DNA from: Sphingobacteriaceae bacterium UBA2059
GTDB taxonomy: Bacteria > Bacteroidota > Bacteroidia > Sphingobacteriales > Sphingobacteriaceae
Assembly (NCBI GenBank): GCA_002332615.1
Contig: DDAL01000001.1
Span: 1-10,326 of the forward strand
Length of the DNA: 10,326 nt
Direction of reading: 5' to 3'
The translations under genes were made by a program, and so were the position numbers. Below, in pieces: positions 5,013 to 10,326 of the stretch (positions are counted from its first letter, which is position 1; every line of letters begins with the position of its first letter). Under the pieces are notes generated by a model. It made no database searches, was not told where the DNA came from, and saw only the letters and a list, made by a program, of their open reading frames with translations.

Positions 5013-7469
5013 ATGGTAACACAATTTGCAGGTGAACATCTGCTCCCCGGCAAGCTCGGCCAGTTTTTTGTTGTTCTTTCCTTTGGATCCGCCTTATTGG
5101 CTACTTTATCATATTATTTTGCCGTCTTAAAGGATAGAGACGATGATTCATGGCGCCGCATTGCCCGCATATCAACGTGGATAAATGCCGGGGCAGTGAT
5201 TGGTATTGGTTCGTGCCTGTTCTATATTATTTATAACCATTATTTCGAGTATCATTACGCATGGTCGCATTCCTCAAGGGCGCTTCCGGTATATTATATT
5301 ATTTCGAGCTTTTGGGAAGGTCAGGAGGGGAGCTTTTGGCTTTGGATGTTCTGGCAGGCATTGCTTGCTGTGATCCTCCTCTTTAAAGCAGGCAGTTGGG
5401 AAAGACCGGTGATGTGTGTAATTATGTTGTCGCAAGCTTTTTTAGCTTCTATGCTTTTAGGAGTTGAACTGCTTGGAACACGTATTGGCAGCTCGCCCTT
5501 TATTTTGCTTCGGAACGCGGTTGAGGGTCCCATTTTTCAACGTGCCGACTATTTAAGTCTAATTGCAGATGGAAATGGTTTGAATCCGCTCTTGCAAAAC
5601 TACTGGATGGTTATCCATCCGCCAACTTTGTTTTTGGGCTTTGCTTCTATGATTGTGCCTTTTGCTTACGCAATTGCCGGGTTATGGGAAAAACGCTATA
5701 CTCAGTGGATAATTGCTGCTATGCCTTGGGCGTTATTTGCAGTAATGGTGCTTGGGACAGGTATCATTATGGGATCATTCTGGGCGTACGAGGCGCTTAA
5801 CTTCGGCGGTTTCTGGGCTTGGGACCCTGTCGAAAATGCATCTATTATACCATGGCTGACTCTTATTGCAGGGGTGCATGTAATGCTTGCTTATAAACAT
5901 TCAGGACACTCTTATTTTACGGCTACTTTTCTTGTTTTGATAAGTTTCGTTCTGGTTCTTTACGCTTCATTCCTTACACGAAGCGGCATTTTGGGTGAGA
6001 CATCCGTTCATTCTTTTACTGCTCTGGGAATGTTTGGACACTTACTCGTCTACATATTTTCTTTTACGGTTCTTGCTCTTTGGTTTATTCTAAGACGGTG
6101 GAGAGAAATGCCTATAAGTAAAAAAGACGAAGAGACCTATTCAAGGGAATTCTGGTTGTTTATAGGTGCGCTGATTCTTACGGTTTCCTGCATTCAGGTT
6201 ATCGCATCTACTTCAATACCTGTTTTTAATGCTGCCTTTGGTACTAAAGTAGCGCCCCCTGCAGATGCTATCCAGCATTGTAATAAATGGCAGGTTCCTT
6301 TTGCTGTGGTTGCTGCTTTGCTAAGCGGCTTTACTCAGTTTCTTAAGTATAGGAATACAAACTCCAGCCTCTTTTATAAAAAGACAGGTGTAGCATTGAT
6401 TATATCTGTTGTTCTTACAGTTGGTTTGGTCTATTTGACTAAAGTACATACGCAGGTAATGTATGTGGTACTTACTTTTGCGGCTACGTTTTCCATCGTA
6501 TGTAATTTTGAAATTCTTTTAAATGCTTTCAAAGGAAAATGGCGCCTTGCTGGCTCCTCCGTAGCCCATATTGGATTCGGATTGTTGCTGATAGGAGCCC
6601 TGGTTGCCGCTGCTACCAACAACGTGGTTTCTCTTAACAGCTCAGGCATGATTCCTATTGCCGACTTTGAGAAGGCGGATAAACCAGGAGATAACCTGAT
6701 GCTGTATCTTAATGAGCCCGTTAAAATGCAGAATTATATTATCACCTATGTTAGCGATTCTACTGTAGGTCCTAATACGTATTATAAAATAAATTATAAA
6801 GAGTATGATAAGGAAACGGGCAAGATAAAGGATGAGTTTAATTTATATCCTAATGCTCAGCAAAACCCTAAAATGGGATTGGTTGCCTCCCCGGATACCA
6901 AGCATTATTTTACTTACGATATCTATACACATATTAATGCTGCTCCTCAAAGGATTCCTGAAATAAATACTGAAGATGGGCATGAACACGGAGAAGAAGA
7001 TGATAACTCAAAGTATCAAGCTCCTGTGATACATCAGGTTTCTGCAGGTGATACTGTGCGGATTAGGGACGGTGTGATCATTGTTAAGGGGCTTAATCAG
7101 AATGCAAAAATCGAAAAAATTCCGCTTTCTCCAGGCGATGTAGCGGTTGGAATGCAACTCCAAGTTATAATGAATGACAGCAAGAAATACGATGCTGAGC
7201 CTCTTTTCCTTATAAAAGGTGGCAATAGATTTGATTTTTCCAAGGTTGTTGATGAGGCAGGCTTGAAGCTGCGTTTTTCTAATGTTCTTCCTCAAGAAGA
7301 AAAGCTTGAACTTACAGTATATCAAAAACCTCCTGCTCCAAAGAAATGGGTTGTAATGAAAGCGATTAAGTTTCCATTTATTAACTTCTTTTGGGGGGGG
7401 ACTATCATTATGACCGTTGGCTTTCTGATGTCTATTTTGCGACGAAGGAAAGAAGTTAGAACTGCTTAA
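5013..7469 (+). CDS. ccmF: Cytochrome c heme lyase subunit CcmF
   Basis: An 818-residue multi-span membrane protein that ligates heme from CcmE to apocytochrome c. The WWD heme-binding segment is clear at about 257-276 (WAYEALNFGGFWAWDPVENAS). The four histidines expected for CcmF heme ligation have counterparts: His202 (VIHPPTLFLGF) and His333 (SVHSF) at the periplasmic face, His289 (AGVHVML) and His519 (VAHIGFG) in the membrane. About 14-15 helices precede a large periplasmic domain (about 537-785) and a final helix (about 789-809). The Escherichia coli protein is about 647 residues; the excess lies mainly in that C-terminal domain, which includes a His- and acid-rich stretch (DGHEHGEEDD, 655-664). 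A run of eight G (7393-7400) encodes part of the last helix. Its start is 9 bases after ccmE and its stop 3 bases before the next gene. Confidence 0.95.
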   Translation: MVTQFAGEHLLPGKLGQFFVVLSFGSALLATLSYYFAVLKDRDDDSWRRIARISTWINAGAVIGIGSCLFYIIYNHYFEYHYAWSHSSRALPVYYIISSFWEGQEGSFWLWMFWQALLAVILLFKAGSWERPVMCVIMLSQAFLASMLLGVELLGTRIGSSPFILLRNAVEGPIFQRADYLSLIADGNGLNPLLQNYWMVIHPPTLFLGFASMIVPFAYAIAGLWEKRYTQWIIAAMPWALFAVMVLGTGIIMGSFWAYEALNFGGFWAWDPVENASIIPWLTLIAGVHVMLAYKHSGHSYFTATFLVLISFVLVLYASFLTRSGILGETSVHSFTALGMFGHLLVYIFSFTVLALWFILRRWREMPISKKDEETYSREFWLFIGALILTVSCIQVIASTSIPVFNAAFGTKVAPPADAIQHCNKWQVPFAVVAALLSGFTQFLKYRNTNSSLFYKKTGVALIISVVLTVGLVYLTKVHTQVMYVVLTFAATFSIVCNFEILLNAFKGKWRLAGSSVAHIGFGLLLIGALVAAATNNVVSLNSSGMIPIADFEKADKPGDNLMLYLNEPVKMQNYIITYVSDSTVGPNTYYKINYKEYDKETGKIKDEFNLYPNAQQNPKMGLVASPDTKHYFTYDIYTHINAAPQRIPEINTEDGHEHGEEDDNSKYQAPVIHQVSAGDTVRIRDGVIIVKGLNQNAKIEKIPLSPGDVAVGMQLQVIMNDSKKYDAEPLFLIKGGNRFDFSKVVDEAGLKLRFSNVLPQEEKLELTVYQKPPAPKKWVVMKAIKFPFINFFWGGTIIMTVGFLMSILRRRKEVRTA

Positions 7470-7472
7470 TGG

Positions 7473-8240
7473 ATGAAGATAGTAATTTTAGGTAGTGGTA
7501 ATGTAGCAACTCATTTGAGTCTGGCACTTCTTAGGGCTGGTAATAGCATTATCCAGGTTTTTAGCCGAGACATTAGTCACGCTGCTAATTTGGCTGCAAA
7601 GCTAAAATGCGAGTCTATTAGTGATATTGAGAAGTTGAACTGTCATGCAGATCTATATTTCTTTTCCGTGAGCGATGATGCTATTACCACTCTGGTTTCT
7701 TCGTTACCTTATCTTGAGGGCATGGTTGTTCATACTTCGGGTGCGACTGGAATTGACGTATTAAGTGCTAAATTTAAATCTGCAGGTGTGTTATATCCTT
7801 TGCAAACCTTTTCTGCAAAAAGGGATATAGATTTCAAGAATGTGCCACTTTTAATCGAAGCAAGCAATCAAGAAAGTGAAGATTTACTGGTCCACATAGC
7901 TTCCTCAATTTCACTTCATGTTCAGAAGGTAAATTCAGCGGGAAGAAGTGCATTGCATTTGGCCGCAGTGTTGGCTTGTAACTTTACTAATCACCTTTAT
8001 GCACTTGCAGCTGAACTTTTAGAGAAAGAGTCTCTAAGTTTCAATCTACTTTATCCGCTGATGGAAGAGACTTTAGCAAAAGCTAAAGCTTATCCGCCTG
8101 CTACCGTACAGACGGGTCCGGCGCGAAGATTGGATATTAATACAATTAACAAGCATATTGATTATCTTGGGAAAGATACCTTTGAGGCCTCGTTGTATAT
8201 TCTGTTGACTGACAGTATTATACGTTTTAATACTAAATAG
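7473..8240 (+). CDS. Rossmann-like and DUF2520 domain protein
   Basis: A 255-residue cytosolic protein. Residues 1-20 are an NAD(P)-binding start (KIVILGSGNVATHLSLALL, with G-x-G-N), followed by a beta/alpha Rossmann unit containing SVSDDAI (about 67-73) and HTSGATG (about 88-94), then GVLYPLQTFS (about 106-115). The C-terminal half is an all-helical DUF2520 domain (about 125-250) with NSAGRSALHLAAVLACNF and ATVQTGPARRLD, a layout resembling the ProC and 6-phosphogluconate dehydrogenase type of dimerising domain. The substrate is unknown to me; oxidoreductase activity is inferred from the fold. It follows ccmF by 3 bases and precedes a KdsC-like gene by 26 bases. The DUF2520 - HAD phosphatase - maf order is one I recall as common in Bacteroidota. 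It is not related to heme in any visible way. Confidence 0.88.
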   Translation: MKIVILGSGNVATHLSLALLRAGNSIIQVFSRDISHAANLAAKLKCESISDIEKLNCHADLYFFSVSDDAITTLVSSLPYLEGMVVHTSGATGIDVLSAKFKSAGVLYPLQTFSAKRDIDFKNVPLLIEASNQESEDLLVHIASSISLHVQKVNSAGRSALHLAAVLACNFTNHLYALAAELLEKESLSFNLLYPLMEETLAKAKAYPPATVQTGPARRLDINTINKHIDYLGKDTFEASLYILLTDSIIRFNTK

Positions 8241-8266
8241 TCTTTAGTCAGCTTTAGCTAAACATT

Positions 8267-8806
8267 ATGTTCATACAAAAAATAAAACATACCAAAGCAT
8301 TCGTATTTGATATAGATGGCGTTTTGACCGACGGCACAGTGCATGTAACCGAAACAGGTGAACAACTTCGTAAGTTCAATGTAAGAGACGGTTATGCTAT
8401 GCAGTATGCTGTAAAATCGGGATACAATATGTGTGTAATCTCTGGAGGCAAGTCTGCGAGTGTTGTATATCGATTTAAGAGTCTTGGTATTGAAAATATA
8501 TTTCTTAATGTGCGTGACAAAGCTAGAATACTTGAAGAATACAGTATTAAGTATGGTTTAAAAAAGGAAGAGATTCTCTATATAGGAGATGACATACCTG
8601 ATATAGACGCTATGAGGCTTGCTGGCATAGCTGCCTGTCCGGCCGATGCTGCGGAAGAGGTTAAGGCTGTTAGTTTGTATATATCAAATAAGAATGGAGG
8701 GATGGGGTGTGTACGTGACGTTATAGAGAAAGTACTTAAAATGCAAGGTAAATGGTATGAAGTGAATGATGGAGAATACCAAGAGTCGGGCATAAGCTCT
8801 ATATAG
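8267..8806 (+). CDS. kdsC: HAD phosphatase, KdsC-like (3-deoxy-D-manno-octulosonate 8-phosphate phosphatase)
   Basis: A 179-residue cap-less HAD phosphatase. Motif I is FDIDGVLTDG (nucleophile Asp15, acid/base Asp17), motif II is VISGGKS (Ser59), motif III is Lys85 in VRDKARIL, and motif IV is IGDDIPD (Asp108, Asp109). The C-terminal NGGMGCVRDVIE tail (about 143-154), whose Arg reaches the neighbouring active site in the tetramer, is typical of KdsC. The reaction is Kdo-8-phosphate to Kdo plus phosphate, needed for lipid A core synthesis. Motif II is GGK, not the GRK of Escherichia coli KdsC, so a related sugar phosphate such as a nonulosonate 9-phosphate is a possible alternative substrate. 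It ends 1 base before maf. Confidence 0.88.
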   Translation: MFIQKIKHTKAFVFDIDGVLTDGTVHVTETGEQLRKFNVRDGYAMQYAVKSGYNMCVISGGKSASVVYRFKSLGIENIFLNVRDKARILEEYSIKYGLKKEEILYIGDDIPDIDAMRLAGIAACPADAAEEVKAVSLYISNKNGGMGCVRDVIEKVLKMQGKWYEVNDGEYQESGISSI

Positions 8807-8807
8807 C

Positions 8808-9407
8808 ATGAAGAGTAAAGTTCAATCTGTTATACTTGCCTCTAAGTCTCCTCGTCGGTATGAGCTTATGAGGTCACTTAATATAAAATTTAGGGTTGCT
8901 ATCAAAAATGTTGATGAGAGTTACCCCAATGGTCTTAACCCTGAAGAAGTCGCCGTTTACATAGCTGAAAAGAAGGCAAAAGCTTTTGATGACCATTTGA
9001 ATAGTTCTGAACTTGTAATAACAGCTGATACTATTGTTTCATTCAACCAGTGTATATTAGGTAAGCCTTTAACTACTGAGGATGCTTTTAATATGCTTTC
9101 GTGCCTTTCAGATAATAAGCATCAGGTTATAACAGGAGTTTCCTTATTAAGTGCCGATGGATTGTTTTCGTTTTATGAAGTTTCAGATGTCTGTTTTTCA
9201 CCTTTGACCACAGAGGAAATCGAATTTTATATAAAGAACTACAACCCTTTTGACAAAGCCGGATCGTATGGAGTACAGGATTGGCTTGGCAGTGTTGCTG
9301 TGGAAAAGATAAATGGATCTTACACAAACGTAATGGGCCTTCCTACCCAGCGCTTATACAGAGAGCTTATATGCCGATATGGTATGTCCTTATTAAAACA
9401 GGTCTAA
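8808..9407 (+). CDS. maf: Maf family nucleotide pyrophosphatase (dTTP/UTP type)
   Basis: A 199-residue cytosolic nucleoside triphosphate pyrophosphatase. The signature N-terminus ILASKSPRRYELM (Ser12, Arg16, Arg17), the glutamate of NVDES (Glu37), EKKAKA (about 54-59), TADTIV with catalytic Asp74, LGKP (84-87), FDKAGSYGVQ (148-157) and NVMGLP (174-179) are all present. The AGSYG-Q form fits the dTTP/UTP-hydrolysing YhdE branch rather than the YceF 7-methyl-GTP branch. It would clean non-canonical or excess pyrimidine triphosphates; Maf proteins are also associated with septum inhibition. It is the last gene of the plus-strand unit, and its stop TAA (9405-9407) abuts the stop of the convergent lipoprotein gene. 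Confidence 0.93.
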   Translation: MKSKVQSVILASKSPRRYELMRSLNIKFRVAIKNVDESYPNGLNPEEVAVYIAEKKAKAFDDHLNSSELVITADTIVSFNQCILGKPLTTEDAFNMLSCLSDNKHQVITGVSLLSADGLFSFYEVSDVCFSPLTTEEIEFYIKNYNPFDKAGSYGVQDWLGSVAVEKINGSYTNVMGLPTQRLYRELICRYGMSLLKQV

Positions 9408-10253
9408 TCACTTCACTTGATCCTTCTCTAAGAAGAGATTGCTTATAAGACTCTTAGGTTTTATAATTACCTTGATTGTTTCGTAAGGGATGAAAAGCTC
9501 GGTGCGTCCATACGCGTACGCTCTTATCTCGTATTCGTTATAAATAAACTTTATTCCCTTGGGAGTGAATAGGTAATTATCGTTCAAACTAAACTGATTG
9601 TTTTCAAAAAAGTAATTCTCACTAAGGCTTTGTTGGGGCTTTAAACCTGCTTTTTTACGAAATATGGATTCTGCAACTTTAAGAAAAAGTTTAGTGTGTT
9701 CTTTCATGATTACGTCATTGAGGGTCACGGGAACACCTTTTTCAATATCCCAGTTGATAAACTCAATGAGTGAACCTCCGTGAGCTCCGCCTGTATATAT
9801 TTCACTTTCTATAGACATGCTTAATAGGCGATCGTTTTGAAGAATTTGGTGCCTTGCATTCAATACATAACTTCTTCCGGCAGCGTAGGGCTCTTCTTTG
9901 AAAGCTAAGTACTCTTTCATGAAATGATCCGCCTGCTGTTCGATAGTTGAATCAGCCGGAAAGGGTGCATATATTCTTACAGTTTTATTTCTGACAGTAT
10001 CATTTAGAGCTTGCTGTCCTTTGAATACAGGATAGTTTATATTAACGATTTCGCAGCCCTTGAATCTTTTTGCCTGGCAGTCTTTATCTATCTTAGTTAT
10101 ATTAACCACTTTATAGTCTAGGCTATCATATTTCTGAGAGCTTATTGAATTTTCTAAAGAGTTTTTATCAGTGTTGCTCTTCTTGTCATTGCCTGAGTTG
10201 CAGCTTAATAGCAACAGTGATAAAACAAAAACTATGTACTTAAACTTAGTCAT
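9408..10253 (-). CDS. DUF3298/DUF4163-type lipoprotein (RsiV C-terminal-like domain)
   Basis: A 281-residue lipoprotein. The first residues form a lipoprotein signal (FVLSLLLLSCNSG) with the lipobox Cys18, followed by a polar, Ser/Asn/Lys-rich linker (about 19-45). The body resembles DUF4163 then DUF3298: an SMSIESEIYTGGAHGGS motif (about 145-161), an INWDIEKGVPVTLNDV stretch, then FTPKGIKFIYNEYEIRAYAYG and IPYETIK near the end. Similar domains occur in the lysozyme-binding anti-sigma factor RsiV and in many Bacteroidota lipoproteins of unknown role. Two cysteines (Cys59 and Cys67, in DCQAKRFKGCEIV) could form a disulphide. There is no sigma factor nearby in the window, so a regulatory role is not supported. 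It is transcribed alone leftward and meets maf tail to tail. Confidence 0.85.
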   Translation of the reverse strand: MTKFKYIVFVLSLLLLSCNSGNDKKSNTDKNSLENSISSQKYDSLDYKVVNITKIDKDCQAKRFKGCEIVNINYPVFKGQQALNDTVRNKTVRIYAPFPADSTIEQQADHFMKEYLAFKEEPYAAGRSYVLNARHQILQNDRLLSMSIESEIYTGGAHGGSLIEFINWDIEKGVPVTLNDVIMKEHTKLFLKVAESIFRKKAGLKPQQSLSENYFFENNQFSLNDNYLFTPKGIKFIYNEYEIRAYAYGRTELFIPYETIKVIIKPKSLISNLFLEKDQVK

Positions 10254-10254
10254 A

Positions 10255-10271
10255 TTAGTAAATTTTACTAA
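10255..10271. repeat. 17-base palindromic element at the lipoprotein start
   Basis: TTAGTAAA (10255-10262) and TTTACTAA (10264-10271) are exact inverted copies around a single base. The element ends one base before the lipoprotein start codon and overlaps the predicted -7 box and transcription start. It could be an operator; being AT-rich it could also be chance. Confidence 0.4.
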
Positions 10272-10299
10272 AGTTAAGTTATATAGCGTTTAATGCAAA
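10269..10299 (-). promoter_or_regulatory. Candidate promoter of the lipoprotein gene
   Basis: On the minus strand TTTG (10299-10296) is followed 19 bases later by TAACTTTA (10276-10269), which matches TAnnTTTG except at the last base. Transcription would start near 10262, leaving a very short leader before the ATG at 10253. The -33 element lies inside the left arm of the long hairpin, so termination of an upstream transcript and initiation here would share DNA. Confidence 0.35.
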
Positions 10300-10326
10300 G
10301 TATAAACTTTGCATTAAACGCTATAT
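10281..10326. terminator. Perfect 21-bp hairpin, probable terminator of a gene beyond the right edge
   Basis: Bases 10281-10301 and 10306-10326 are exact reverse complements, with a 4-base loop ATAA (10302-10305). The core arms read TTTAATGCAAAGT / ACTTTGCATTAAA with one GC-rich step (AGCG / CGCT) near the base. The stem may continue past the window edge. It lies upstream of the lipoprotein gene, so it most likely ends a transcript from the right-hand neighbour. On the minus strand it is followed by AACTTAACTTT, which is not a clean T-run, so an intrinsic terminator is plausible but unproven; a regulatory or mobile palindrome is the alternative. Confidence 0.6.

Noticed and set aside
7008..7325. 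105-residue antisense frame inside ccmF
   Set aside because: No recognisable domain, no promoter, and wholly inside a clear ccmF reading frame.
8253..8262. Ten-base palindrome TTTAGCTAAA before the KdsC-like gene
   Set aside because: Short and AT-rich, expected by chance; no promoter element beside it.
1..10326. CRISPR array, toxin-antitoxin, phage defence or mobile element
   Set aside because: No regularly spaced repeats, transposase, integrase, nuclease or toxin-like genes; all genes fit ordinary chromosomal functions.

Overview
The window looks like a chromosomal stretch from a Bacteroidota bacterium, most likely of the Sphingobacteriaceae (Pedobacter-like) type. Evidence: AT-rich DNA; promoters that fit the Bacteroidota -7 consensus TAnnTTTG; no obvious Shine-Dalgarno sequences; and typical Bacteroidota genes, namely a CcmD-family small protein, a DUF2520 Rossmann protein beside a KdsC-like phosphatase and Maf, and an S9D-like secreted peptidase. 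The taxonomic call is by pattern recognition, not by a search.

Layout. Positions 1-1033 (minus) hold the N-terminal 344 codons of a secreted S9-family peptidase that runs off the left edge. A divergent intergenic region (1034-1190) leads into two tandem, paralogous DUF2721 membrane proteins (1191-2000). A promoter at about 2071 starts a ccmC - ccmD - glutamate dehydrogenase unit (2096-4416), closed by a strong intrinsic terminator (4478-4510). A second promoter (about 4517-4548) starts a five-gene plus-strand unit: ccmE, ccmF, a DUF2520 Rossmann protein, a KdsC-like HAD phosphatase and a Maf nucleotide pyrophosphatase (4590-9407). A DUF3298-type lipoprotein (9408-10253, minus) meets maf tail to tail with no base between the two stop codons. 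The right edge is a 21-bp perfect inverted repeat (10281-10326).

How the genes work together. CcmC, CcmD, CcmE and CcmF are parts of System I cytochrome c maturation: CcmC loads heme onto the periplasmic chaperone CcmE, and CcmF ligates it to apocytochrome. This set is a variant form. CcmE has a Cys-x3-Tyr heme site instead of His-x3-Tyr, CcmC has a degenerate WWD motif, and CcmF carries a much enlarged periplasmic domain. CcmA, CcmB, CcmG and CcmH are not in the window. The last three genes of the ccmEF unit look like housekeeping genes (lipopolysaccharide Kdo synthesis, nucleotide pool or cell-division control) that share its transcript.

There is no gene-free stretch longer than 300 bases. 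I see no tRNA, rRNA, CRISPR array, insertion sequence or phage gene. I do not see a wholly new system; the most interesting material is the variant Ccm set and its regulation and neighbours.
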